From Alicyclobacillus sp. ALC3 (GTDB lineage Bacteria > Bacillota > Bacilli > Alicyclobacillales > Alicyclobacillaceae): a DNA stretch of 64,000 nucleotides. The stretch spans positions 1,860,001 through 1,924,000 of the forward strand of contig NZ_CP066784.1 in assembly GCF_028751195.1 (NCBI RefSeq), read 5' to 3'. Position 1 is the first letter of the stretch, and each line of letters starts with the position of its first letter. The notes under the pieces are model-generated. The model worked only from the letters and a program-made list of their open reading frames with translations, was not told where the DNA came from and did no database searches. The position numbers and the translations under genes are program-made. This document shows positions 55,764 through 63,557 of this stretch, piece after piece.

Positions 55764-56621
55764 TTAAAAGTGGATGTGAGCGACTGCCAGACCTGCGACG
55801 ATGACACCGACCACGATAGAATACGCCGCAAACGGGCGGAACGCCCGCACTTCATGTGTACGGAAGTAGCGCATCAAAAACGCGGTGCTAAGGAATGCCA
55901 CAACGCCTGCAAGCAGTCCGCCGACAATCCCTGCGCTCAGCATGTGTGGTGCGTGCGCCTTTAGCATCTTCGGCACCTCGAGAACACCTGCGCCTGCGAT
56001 GATGGGTGTGGCCAACAAGAAGCTGAATCGAGCAGACTCTTCATACGAGAAACCAAGGCCCATGCCGGCAGTCATGGTGACACCGGAGCGCGAAAAGCCA
56101 GGAATTAAGGCGAGCACCTGCGCACAGCCGACAAGGAAACTCTGCAGATAGGTCATCTGTCGAATTTCACGGTTCCCCGCGCGGCGGCTCCAACGGTCAG
56201 CGAGGAGCAGTACCAAACCATTGATGGCGAGAAAAATACCTGCCGAAACCGCTGACGGGAACAACGCCTGAAACTTGTGTTCGAACAACTTCCCGATAAT
56301 GGCGGCAGGAATCGTCGCGACAACAATCAAAAGGAACGTGCGCTTTTGCGCGCGAACGCGAGACGAGCGAGACGACTGAAATAAGGAGCCAATCAGTTCA
56401 ATCCAGTCTCGGATGAAGTAGATGAACAACGCTAAAGCCGTGCCCAAGTGCAACATGACAACAAACGGCAGAAACTGCTTCGATTTGAGGATGTTTGTCC
56501 AGTGCAGCAGGTACGGGAGCATCACAGCATGTCCAACACTGCTCACTGGAAACAGCTCCGTAATCCCCTGGACCAGAGCAGTAATGATAATTTGCGACCA
56601 ATGCATCGGTATGTACAACAT
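55764..56621 (-). CDS. uppP: Undecaprenyl-diphosphatase
   Basis: A membrane phosphatase of about 285 residues (UppP/BacA) that regenerates undecaprenyl phosphate for cell-wall synthesis and can confer bacitracin resistance. The two signatures are visible: ALVQGITELFPVSSVGHAVML near the N-terminus and LIPGFSRSGVTMTAGMGLG in the middle. There are about seven or eight helices. The start is uncertain: ATG 56621 lies almost on the ribosome site AAGAAGGG, while an internal ATG at 56606 fits the family better. It is convergent with the sigma/anti-sigma unit. Confidence 0.94.
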   Translation of the reverse strand: MLYIPMHWSQIIITALVQGITELFPVSSVGHAVMLPYLLHWTNILKSKQFLPFVVMLHLGTALALFIYFIRDWIELIGSLFQSSRSSRVRAQKRTFLLIVVATIPAAIIGKLFEHKFQALFPSAVSAGIFLAINGLVLLLADRWSRRAGNREIRQMTYLQSFLVGCAQVLALIPGFSRSGVTMTAGMGLGFSYEESARFSFLLATPIIAGAGVLEVPKMLKAHAPHMLSAGIVGGLLAGVVAFLSTAFLMRYFRTHEVRAFRPFAAYSIVVGVIVAGLAVAHIHF

Positions 56622-56798
56622 CCCTTCTTCAAAATCGCGTTCTTACCTCTCATCCTACTACAGATAACAGCATATGAGTGCTGTCAGTTTCGCCTAGTCC
56701 ACCCCATTTACATGATATTTAGAGAAGATTGACCCCAACTTCACAGAACGGCACTGCCGCCCCATCACGCGAAATCCCGGGCGGAGCTTGGTTCTACA

Positions 56799-58073
56799 TC
56801 ACGACTGCCGTCCGCGCCGAGGGTGGGTCTCCGTCATACGAAACAGTAAAACTGTCATGGAGATGAGCACGACAATGCCAATTAAGTATAGACTGCTCAG
56901 CATGCCGATGGAGTGAATGGATACGCCCAGCAAAAGCCCGCCGATTGCGTATCCGCCATCTCGCCACAAGCGATAGACTCCGAGCACGCCGCCACGCGCC
57001 TGCGGTGGAGCGATGTCGGCAACGGCAGCGTTCAAGTTCGGATAGAGTAATGCCATGCCAAAGCCCATGACTGCCGCCGAAGCCATCCACCAAGGGAGAG
57101 TATGACTGATTCCAAAAAGCAAAATCCCTATACCAAGCAAGCCCATTCCAGCCACAACAGGCAGCTTTCGACCAACCCTGTCGGACCACATCCCTGTCCC
57201 AAACTGTGCAAACCCCCACACCATGGTATACGTCCCGCCGATGAACCCAATCTGCGCAATGGGAACGTGGAGTTCTGCTAGGTACAGCGGCAGGACAGCC
57301 CAGACCAATGCATCAGCGAGCTTGTTCACTAATCCAGCCTGACTGCACGCGGACAGCGTAGGGTTCGCAATTGTCGTCATCCAGAAAATCTGACCAACCC
57401 TGAGGCCGCCCCGGGTTCCGATCCCAGGCTCACCTCTTTGACCTGCATGTCTGCGCGTCTCGTTCAGGACGTGTCCACGGGTCTCTCGGATGACGAGTAC
57501 ACTCACAGTAAGACCAATCAGTACAACAACAGCGCCGTACAGAAATGGCGCATGAGCGAGACCATAGTGTGCCGCGATGATGCCCGTGAGAACCGTCGAA
57601 ATGGCAACTCCGATGTATCCAGTCGCCTCGTTGATGCCCATTGCTAGCCCTCGTTGCCTAGGCCCTGCAAGGTCAAGTTGCTGCGTTACCGTCATTGTCC
57701 AGGCGAACGCCTGGTTTGCCCCAAGAAAGATGTTTGCGATCACAATAGCCGTCCAACTGTGTACGAACAACAGCAGAGCGCTCATCGGCACACCGAGCAA
57801 CCATCCAGCAATCAGAATTGGGCGCCGACCCATTGTGTCTGACAGTTGGCCAGCCACCAAATTCAGCGCAGCTTTAGTGACTCCAAAGGCCATGATAAAC
57901 GTAAAAATCAACGTCAGCGATGTGATGTGATAGACATTTTTCCCGAGTAAAGGCACCACGGTACGCTCCAACCCTACCGTCATCCCCACGAAGACGGTCA
58001 TCAGGACGAGCCATAAAAACTGTCTCAGGTTCGGTCGAATCCCAAGGTCGCTGGAACTGTGGCGCACGGTCAT
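56799..58073 (-). CDS. MFS transporter
   Basis: A 424-residue transporter with about 12 helices. NLVAGQLSDTMGRRPILIAGW is motif A in the first half and GMWSDRVGRKLPVVAG its counterpart in the second. A charged loop (ETRGHVLNETRRHAGQRGEPG) joins the halves. ATG 58073 has GGACGGAG just upstream. It lies between uppP and the TauE-like exporter on the same strand, 45 bases after the latter, so it may belong to the sulfur locus. The substrate is unknown. Confidence 0.88.
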   Translation of the reverse strand: MTVRHSSSDLGIRPNLRQFLWLVLMTVFVGMTVGLERTVVPLLGKNVYHITSLTLIFTFIMAFGVTKAALNLVAGQLSDTMGRRPILIAGWLLGVPMSALLLFVHSWTAIVIANIFLGANQAFAWTMTVTQQLDLAGPRQRGLAMGINEATGYIGVAISTVLTGIIAAHYGLAHAPFLYGAVVVLIGLTVSVLVIRETRGHVLNETRRHAGQRGEPGIGTRGGLRVGQIFWMTTIANPTLSACSQAGLVNKLADALVWAVLPLYLAELHVPIAQIGFIGGTYTMVWGFAQFGTGMWSDRVGRKLPVVAGMGLLGIGILLFGISHTLPWWMASAAVMGFGMALLYPNLNAAVADIAPPQARGGVLGVYRLWRDGGYAIGGLLLGVSIHSIGMLSSLYLIGIVVLISMTVLLFRMTETHPRRGRQS

Positions 58074-58118
58074 CACTCCGTCCTACCCTGACGCCGAGGG
58101 TGCGCAACCAGCGGGCGT

Positions 58119-58907
58119 CTACAAATGAACGACTTTCAGGTTATCGTACAACATGTAAACAGCTACGATGACGATAATCACGGAGAAAACCACTTGTAAC
58201 AACCGTTTCTTCTTCCCCAACCGAGTTGACACAGCGGCTCCACCAACCCCGCCGCTAATACCGCCGACAATGTAGAGGACAAATACCCACCAGTCTACAA
58301 GACCCGAGATGGCGTACGATGCTGCCGTCGTCAAACCGAACATACCGACCGAAAACAGCGAACTGCCAATCGCATCGATCATCGTCATACCCGTCGCAAA
58401 GAGGAGTCCTGGCACGATTAGGAACCCACCGCCAATGCCGAAAAACCCAGAGATGAGTCCAGTAGCCGCCCCAGTCGCGAGGACTCGCGTGATGCGAAAA
58501 CCGCGACTCTGGTCATCCTTCCTCGGTTGTTTTGTCATCAGCATCTTCCCAGCTATCACCAGCATCAAAATCGCGAACAAAAACAGTAAAGCTTTACCAT
58601 TCACCGATTTTCCAATCATCGAACCGACCACGGCCGACACTGCGCCGGGCAATGCGAACGAGATGGCCGGCTTCCAGCGAACGTGCCCGGACCGCCAGTG
58701 CGGAATCAAGTTGAAGAACGCATTGACAGCTACAGCGAGCGCTGTCGTGCCGATTACGACGTGAGCGTCTTGAATACCGACTACGTACAGGAGGAGTGGA
58801 ACGGCCAAAATAGACCCACCGCCACCGATCAGACCAAGCGTGAAACCGACAAGGCCGCCGGACAACAGCGCGAGAACCGTCTGAATGGCTGTCAAGTGAA
58901 CCGTCAA
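58119..58907 (-). CDS. TauE/SafE-family sulfite/organosulfonate exporter
   Basis: A 262-residue membrane protein with about eight helices. The repeated family motifs are GFTLGLIGGGGSILAVPLLLYVVG in the first half and GLISGFFGIGGGFLIVPGLLF in the second. TauE-like proteins in cst operons are thought to export sulfite or thiosulfate made by persulfide oxidation. The start is TTG 58907 after a GGGGG site. The region upstream, shared with the divergent cstR, contains a near-perfect CstR operator, tying it to locus B. Confidence 0.9.
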   Translation of the reverse strand: MTVHLTAIQTVLALLSGGLVGFTLGLIGGGGSILAVPLLLYVVGIQDAHVVIGTTALAVAVNAFFNLIPHWRSGHVRWKPAISFALPGAVSAVVGSMIGKSVNGKALLFLFAILMLVIAGKMLMTKQPRKDDQSRGFRITRVLATGAATGLISGFFGIGGGFLIVPGLLFATGMTMIDAIGSSLFSVGMFGLTTAASYAISGLVDWWVFVLYIVGGISGGVGGAAVSTRLGKKKRLLQVVFSVIIVIVAVYMLYDNLKVVHL

Positions 58908-59009
58908 TAAAACTGCCCCCTTCGCTCGTGGCTGTTTGCTCAGCTTTCAGCTTGTTGGTTCGCTCAGGCGGATGACCCTAGGTTGTCGGTCAACTGTACG
59001 CGACGCTTT

Positions 59010-59025
59010 ATACCTGCATGGGTAT
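59010..59025. promoter_or_regulatory. Probable CstR operator upstream of the TauE-like gene
   Basis: ATACCT-GCAT-GGGTAT matches ATACCC-N4-GGGTAT with one change. On the minus strand it overlaps a possible promoter (TTGACT, TATAAA, spacing about 15) for the exporter. Confidence 0.65.
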
Positions 59026-59083
59026 TTAGTCAATAGGTATGACAGAGCGAGACCGGGCAAAAAACGATGGGATCAAAGCCCAG

Positions 59084-59125
59084 TTGACAGGTACTTCTTG
59101 GGGTATAAAATACCCTTTAAGGTAT
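59084..59125 (+). promoter_or_regulatory. Promoter and probable CstR operator of cstR (locus B)
   Basis: TTGACA (59084-59089) and TAAAAT (59106-59111) are 16 bases apart. The operator ATACCC-TTTA-AGGTAT (59110-59125, one mismatch) overlaps the -10 and start region. An outward GGGGTAT half-site lies just before it. Confidence 0.7.
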
Positions 59126-59154
59126 TATCCATTCTGGTCCGAGGGTGAAGAAAA

Positions 59155-59415
59155 ATGGAATACAGTACTGCGGTGTCTAATCGGCTGCGTCGAATTGAAG
59201 GCCAAATCCGCGGCGTACTCGGGATGATGGAGAACGGAAAAGATTGCGGCCAGGTAGTCGTGCAACTGTCGGCGATTCGCAGCGCGGTGGACAAGGCCAT
59301 CGCTGCGATGGTGGTCGAGAACCTCGAACAGTGTATTCGGCAAGATATCGCGAACAGCAGTGATTCCCATGACACAGTGAAGCAGGCCATGGACCTTTTG
59401 TTGAAGAGTCGGTAA
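59155..59415 (+). CDS. cstR: CsoR-family persulfide sensor, CstR-like (locus B)
   Basis: An 86-residue paralogue of the locus A sensor. NRLRRIEGQIRGVLGMMEN and the core QLSAIRSAVDKAIAAMV are shared. Cys31 and Cys60 are both kept, with Asn56 in place of the copper-binding His, which fits persulfide sensing. The ATG follows a GAGGGTGAAG site. A terminator directly after the gene separates it from the rhodaneses, which have their own promoter and operator. Confidence 0.88.
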   Translation: MEYSTAVSNRLRRIEGQIRGVLGMMENGKDCGQVVVQLSAIRSAVDKAIAAMVVENLEQCIRQDIANSSDSHDTVKQAMDLLLKSR

Positions 59416-59454
59416 CTCCTGTGCCGAAGATTTTGGAAATCGACGTCAGTAACA

Positions 59455-59476
59455 TGCCCTAATAGGGCACTTTTTG
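59455..59476 (+). terminator. Terminator after cstR (locus B)
   Basis: TGCCCT-AAT-AGGGCA is followed by CTTTTTG, a compact Rho-independent terminator. Confidence 0.85.
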
Positions 59477-59496
59477 TATTTTGCGACCTAGGTAGC

Positions 59497-59526
59497 TTGA
59501 CAATATACCCTAAGGGGTATTATAAC
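59497..59526 (+). promoter_or_regulatory. Promoter with embedded CstR operator for the rhodanese-dioxygenase operon
   Basis: TTGACA (59497-59502) and TATAAC (59521-59526) are 18 bases apart. The perfect palindrome ATACCC-TAAG-GGGTAT (59505-59520) fills the spacer, so a bound repressor would block polymerase directly. Confidence 0.82.
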
Positions 59527-59554
59527 GAAGCTATGCGCATTGTGAAGGGGGGCG

Positions 59555-59860
59555 ATGGCGATCATGGAATGCCAAGAAATTTCCGTGGGGCAGTTGAAAC
59601 ACGCCTTACTCAGCGGTACACACGCACAGTTAGTGGACGTCCGAGAGATTGACGAATACCGGTCTGGGCATATTGAAGGTGCCACGTTGATTCCGCTCGG
59701 TGTCTTGCCTTATCGATTAGATGAGGTCCGTCGAGACCGCGAAACGGTTGTAATCTGCCGGTCCGGGAATCGCAGCAAACAAGCCTGCCAGATTCTTTTA
59801 GAGCACGGCTATTCTAATGTGAAATCACTGCGCGGAGGACTAGCTAGCTGGAACGGCTAA
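59555..59860 (+). CDS. Rhodanese-like sulfurtransferase (locus B, first)
   Basis: A 101-residue single-domain rhodanese: LVDVREIDEYRSGHIEGA, the loop ICRSGNRSK with Cys68, and LRGGLASWNG at the end. ATG 59555 follows AAGGGGGG closely. It is the first gene behind the CstR-controlled promoter. It probably transfers sulfane sulfur between thiols and the dioxygenase encoded two genes downstream. Confidence 0.92.
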   Translation: MAIMECQEISVGQLKHALLSGTHAQLVDVREIDEYRSGHIEGATLIPLGVLPYRLDEVRRDRETVVICRSGNRSKQACQILLEHGYSNVKSLRGGLASWNG

Positions 59861-59915
59861 TGAACGCCTAATCAACGGCTAATGCTGAAACAAACAACCA
59901 ACAGGAGATGAACTG

Positions 59916-60218
59916 ATGATTACACAATGGACAGCTAATGACGTACAGCAGCGTATGACTACCGGACAACCTTTGCAAATTATTGATGTTCGCCAACCAG
60001 GGGAGTATATGTCTGGTCACATTGCCGGTTCAAAATTGATCCCGCTTGGCGAATTGCCTGGACGTCTTACGGAAATCGACCCCAACATCGAAGCCGTCAT
60101 CGTCTGCCACAGTGGTGGACGTAGCAGCCAAGCGTGTGATTTCCTTCTCCGCAACGGCTACGAGCAAATCCGGAACCTCCGAGGCGGAATGATGTTCTGG
60201 GACGGAGACGTCGAATAA
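59916..60218 (+). CDS. Rhodanese-like sulfurtransferase (locus B, second)
   Basis: A 100-residue rhodanese paralogue with IIDVRQPGEYMSGHIAGS, the loop VCHSGGRSS with Cys64, and LRGGMMFWDG. It is more like the two locus A rhodaneses at the C-terminus than its immediate neighbour. CAGGAGATG precedes the start. It lies 55 bases after the first rhodanese and 12 bases before the rhodanese-MBL gene. Confidence 0.92.
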   Translation: MITQWTANDVQQRMTTGQPLQIIDVRQPGEYMSGHIAGSKLIPLGELPGRLTEIDPNIEAVIVCHSGGRSSQACDFLLRNGYEQIRNLRGGMMFWDGDVE

Positions 60219-60230
60219 GGAGGTGGAGCA

Positions 60231-61355
60231 ATGCCGAGATCCATTACTGCCGAGGAACTTAAGCGGCGCATGGATTCCGAGCAAGGAGCAATCGTTCTCG
60301 ACGTGCGCGCTGTGAACGCGTACGAAGACTGGCGCATTCAGGGTGATCGACTCAAATCCGTGAACATCCAGAACAGCAAACTGAAGGAGTTCGGCATAGC
60401 GTCTTTTAGCGAGATCCCGAAGGACCGTGAAGTCGTCACTGTTTGCGCGAAAGGCGTGGCAGCGCAGGAAGCTGCCGACATGCTAGAAGAACAGGGCTAC
60501 CATGCGGTTTACCTGGAAGGCGGAATGGGTGCTTGGTCGGAGTTTTACGAGCCGGTAAAGGCCGTGGACACAGAATCGGTAACCATTTACCAAGTGATGC
60601 GACTTGCCAAGGGATGCCTTTCGTACGTGATTGCTTCCGGCGATGAGGCCATCGTTGTAGACGCGGGAAGGCATATCGACCGCTACATCGAGTTTGCCAA
60701 ACAGATCGGCGTAAACATCCGTGAGGTGTTCGACACGCACCTCCACGCGGATCACATCTCGGGTGGTGTAGAACTTGCACGGGCGGCAGATGCGAACTAC
60801 TGGATCGCGCCCGAAGAGACCGAAGGTGCAACGTTCCAATACAACGCTTTGACCTCCGGTCAAAAGTTCTCACTTGGTGATACACATGTCGAAGTCGTAG
60901 GACTGCGGACGCCTGGCCATACCGTGGGCAGTACCAGCTTCCTGATTGCCGACAAGTTTCTCCTGTCGGGAGACACGTTGTTTGTCAGCGGGTTAGGTCG
61001 TTCTGACTTGAAAGGCCGGGCGAAGGAAATGGCCCAAATGATGTTCCACACGGTGCGCACGACAATCGCCGAGTTACCTGATGAACTGCTCGTGCTTCCG
61101 GGCCATTACTCTGACTTCCGCGAGATTAACTCAGTCGGTTTTGTTGGCGAACCGTTATCCACCATCCGCGCCAACAACGATATGTTGCACATGCAAGACG
61201 AAGATGAGTTTGTACGAATTGCCGTTGGCAATGTCGGTGTGACCCCTCCCAACCATGAGACTGTCATTGCCATCAACCGCGGCCAAATCGAAGCTAGTTC
61301 TGAACAGAAATCAGAACTTGAGATTGGCCCAAACCGCTGCGCGGTCAAGCATTAA
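60231..61355 (+). CDS. Rhodanese-metallo-beta-lactamase protein, persulfide dioxygenase-like (CstB/ETHE1-type)
   Basis: A 374-residue protein. Residues 1 to about 105 are a rhodanese domain with Cys72 in TVCAKGVAAQ. Residues 115-350 are an ETHE1-type MBL domain: THLHADHISGG (His170, His172, Asp174, His175), RTPGHTVGS (His230), LLSGDTLF (Asp248) and LVLPGHYSDF. Such enzymes oxidise glutathione, bacillithiol or CoA persulfide to sulfite or thiosulfate. In S. aureus CstB, as I recall, the MBL part precedes the rhodanese domains, so the order here is the reverse. AAGGAGG precedes the ATG. It is the probable central enzyme of locus B. Confidence 0.9.
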   Translation: MPRSITAEELKRRMDSEQGAIVLDVRAVNAYEDWRIQGDRLKSVNIQNSKLKEFGIASFSEIPKDREVVTVCAKGVAAQEAADMLEEQGYHAVYLEGGMGAWSEFYEPVKAVDTESVTIYQVMRLAKGCLSYVIASGDEAIVVDAGRHIDRYIEFAKQIGVNIREVFDTHLHADHISGGVELARAADANYWIAPEETEGATFQYNALTSGQKFSLGDTHVEVVGLRTPGHTVGSTSFLIADKFLLSGDTLFVSGLGRSDLKGRAKEMAQMMFHTVRTTIAELPDELLVLPGHYSDFREINSVGFVGEPLSTIRANNDMLHMQDEDEFVRIAVGNVGVTPPNHETVIAINRGQIEASSEQKSELEIGPNRCAVKH

Positions 61356-61401
61356 CCGGGACAACTGGCAGTAGAGGTCATGCAATGAGGGAGGAAAACC
61401 G

Positions 61402-61512
61402 ATGCAATGGTTGCGTTCGTGCTCGCGGAATGGCATTTGCCCCGGACAGGTGATCGCGATTGGAGTCGGGAGTCTTTGGCTCATCGGCACACTGATTCAC
61501 CAGTTCTTTTGA
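61402..61512 (+). CDS. 36-residue membrane protein in the sulfur operon
   Basis: A very short gene with a clear AGGGAGG six to seven bases before its ATG. The product begins MQWLRSCSRNGICPGQ, with two Cys, and continues with one hydrophobic helix (VIAIGVGSLWLIGTLIHQFF) to the end. It lies 46 bases after the dioxygenase gene and 34 bases before the oxidoreductase gene, on the same strand and apparently in the same operon. The function is unknown; a small thiol-bearing membrane partner is plausible. Confidence 0.7.
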   Translation: MQWLRSCSRNGICPGQVIAIGVGSLWLIGTLIHQFF

Positions 61513-61546
61513 ATCGCTGCTGACTGAACACTAGGAGGAGAGCAAC

Positions 61547-62200
61547 ATGCTTTCAGACAAGGACCGCTCAGCCATTGAAGAGCGACTTAGGCCCATGCGC
61601 GAGTCCGTCATCGTGGAGTTCTTTGAATCCACGCTAGGCTGTGATACATGCGCAGAGGTCAAGCAGCTTCTCCAAGAAGTGTGCGAGTTAAACAACCTGT
61701 TGCAGCTGAACGTCCACAACATTTATACAGACGAAGACCGAGCCAAAGCGCTCAATATCGATAAAGCACCGGTTCTTCACATTACGGACGATTCGTTGCG
61801 AGACACCGGAATTCGGTTCTACGGTGCTCCCAGTGGATATGAATTCGCCACTCTGTTGGAAGATATCCTGATGGTATCCAGTCGAGACTCCGGCTTGCAA
61901 GAAGCCACAAAACAAACGCTCCAGACTTTGACCGAGCCTGTTGAACTCACTGTATTCGTTACGCCGACTTGCCCCTACTGCCCGGCTGCGGTTCACCTGG
62001 CGCATAAACTTGCGTATGAATCACCTGCCATCGTCGGCAGTATGGTCGAGTGCACCGAGTTCCCAGATTGGGCAAGTCAATTCGACGTGTACGGCGTCCC
62101 AAAGACTGTCATGAACCAAAGCAAGTCAATCTTCGTCGAAGGCGCCGTTCCAGAGTCAGCGCTACTCAAGCGCATCATGGAGATCCCGACGGCGTCCTAG
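61547..62200 (+). CDS. Protein disulfide oxidoreductase-like, two thioredoxin folds
   Basis: A 217-residue protein built of two thioredoxin folds, each with a CxxC: CDTC (Cys32, Cys35) and CPYC (Cys142, Cys145), followed by a cis-Pro in YGVPKTV. The layout matches PDO/glutaredoxin-like proteins of thermophilic archaea and bacteria. It is probably a dithiol reductase that works on persulfides or mixed disulfides made by the neighbouring rhodaneses. AGGAGGAGAG precedes the ATG. It is the last gene before a strong terminator. Confidence 0.88.
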   Translation: MLSDKDRSAIEERLRPMRESVIVEFFESTLGCDTCAEVKQLLQEVCELNNLLQLNVHNIYTDEDRAKALNIDKAPVLHITDDSLRDTGIRFYGAPSGYEFATLLEDILMVSSRDSGLQEATKQTLQTLTEPVELTVFVTPTCPYCPAAVHLAHKLAYESPAIVGSMVECTEFPDWASQFDVYGVPKTVMNQSKSIFVEGAVPESALLKRIMEIPTAS

Positions 62201-62265
62201 GGTGACCGCCCCGCCGCTTCAAAGCGACTGACACCGTAGCGATGAGCATTCTCCACTCCACTACA

Positions 62266-62294
62266 TGCCGCTGGCCTTTGGCTAGCGGCATTTT
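62266..62294 (+). terminator. Terminator of the locus B operon
   Basis: TGCCGCTGGCC-TTT-GGCTAGCGGCA is followed by TTTTCC, an almost perfect Rho-independent terminator 66 bases after the oxidoreductase stop. Confidence 0.92.
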
Positions 62295-62414
62295 CCTCCC
62301 CACCAGAAATAGACCTCAATTGCGCCCTATGGACTAGGACATTCTGTGTCTGACATAGATTTTCGCTACGACCAAACTACGCTTTACAGCCCCTGGCAGA
62401 AAGGAGTGACACGC

Positions 62415-62663
62415 TTGCCCTGCTACATTACGTTCCGGGGGATTAATGTCAACGTAACCTCACAGAACGCCGGGGTTTTTGTTGGGGATATTCGTGTCCC
62501 AGGTTGGGACGCGAACCAAAAGACTAACAGTGCACACGCCGCTATTTATGGCTCCTCAAACATCGAAGCCACTACGATTAACGTAACCGTGGATGGTCAA
62601 GAATTAATCGACGGAGTGATCAACGATCAGGACGTCAAACCCGTATGGGGGATGAACGTATGA
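62415..62663 (+). CDS. GerPA/GerPF-like small protein, copy 1
   Basis: An 82-residue protein resembling spore germination proteins GerPA/GerPF, which help germinants pass the spore coat. Seen: GINVNVTSQNAGVFVGDIRVPGWDANQKTN, then ELIDGVINDQDVKP. The start is TTG 62415 with AAGGAG upstream at normal spacing; the frame extends to a GTG at 62346 with no ribosome site. The length equals that of copies 3 and 4. Its stop overlaps the next start as ATGA. The family link is by motif resemblance only. Confidence 0.72.
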   Translation: MPCYITFRGINVNVTSQNAGVFVGDIRVPGWDANQKTNSAHAAIYGSSNIEATTINVTVDGQELIDGVINDQDVKPVWGMNV

Positions 62664-63151
62664 TTCAACAACGTGCAACCTCTCCAATCACTACTTGTGT
62701 CGGCACCATGACTGGGAACTCGGGTGTTTATATTTCCGCGCGTAACGTCGTGTGCGGGATCAGCCGGCATTCAAAGTCAAATAATGGATTTGGTTCGGTT
62801 GGGTCACACAACCTCATTCGCGGAAACATCAACCTCGTATACGACAACGATTCCGTAGACACGCCGATTGACGACCGTGACGTAAAGATTTATCAAAGCG
62901 ACTCCGCCGTCCCCAAAGTGACACAGGTTGCTTTCGACAACATTAACGTGACAACGATCTCACAAAACTCCGGTGTCTTTGTCGGCGACGTCCAAATCAC
63001 CGGAATCGACTCACACTCCAAGCAGAACAGCGCCCAAGGCACAACTTTCGGACACCGCAATGTCGAAATGCAGAACCTCAACTATGTCGAGGACCGAGAC
63101 GTAATCGACGCGCCAATCCAGGACCAAGACTTCAAGGTACTGTCACGGTAA
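62660..63151 (+). CDS. GerPA-like double-domain protein, copy 2
   Basis: A 163-residue protein holding two copies of the domain. The first runs about residues 12-80, with GTMTGNSGVYISARNVVCGI and TPIDDRDVKIY. The second runs about 85-163, with ISQNSGVFVGDVQITGIDSHSKQNSA and DAPIQDQDFKVL. ATG 62660 overlaps the stop of copy 1 by four bases; ATG 62645 is an alternative. The Trp of the GWD motif in other copies is replaced by Ile-Ser or Ile-Asp here. It was probably formed by internal duplication. Confidence 0.72.
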   Translation: MIQQRATSPITTCVGTMTGNSGVYISARNVVCGISRHSKSNNGFGSVGSHNLIRGNINLVYDNDSVDTPIDDRDVKIYQSDSAVPKVTQVAFDNINVTTISQNSGVFVGDVQITGIDSHSKQNSAQGTTFGHRNVEMQNLNYVEDRDVIDAPIQDQDFKVLSR

Positions 63152-63166
63152 CAGGAGGGGCGGCGA

Positions 63167-63415
63167 ATGTCATCACTGATATACTTCGGTGCCATCAACA
63201 CAAACACTCCACAGCAAAATGGGGGCGTCTTCATTGGCGAAATCAACTGTGGCGGATGGGACGCGAACCAGAAGCTGAACATGGCCCACGGAGCTGTATA
63301 CGGCTTTAACAATATCATTTTGAACCAGCAAGCTTATCTGTTCGATAATTTCGAGGTGATAGACGGTGTTATGAACGACCAAGATTTCAAACCGATCATC
63401 AGTGCAAATTTCTAA
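63167..63415 (+). CDS. GerPA/GerPF-like small protein, copy 3
   Basis: An 82-residue protein with a normal ATG exactly eight bases after AGGAGG. It begins SSLIYFGAINTNTPQQNGGVF after Met, continues GEINCGGWDANQKLNMAHGAVYG and ends with EVIDGVMNDQDFKPI. It provides the reference for the starts of copies 4 and 5, which align to it from the second residue. It lies 15 bases after copy 2. Confidence 0.75.
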   Translation: MSSLIYFGAINTNTPQQNGGVFIGEINCGGWDANQKLNMAHGAVYGFNNIILNQQAYLFDNFEVIDGVMNDQDFKPIISANF

Positions 63416-63557
63416 GTAACTGTCACCTGACGGATTCGTGTATCTAGACAAACACGTTGAGAATACAGTGAACCAATCACTTCACGACACACTGTAGTCG
63501 AGGGTTCACGGACAGTTACATCAACAGGGCAACCGAGTACGAGAGGAGGAGATCACC

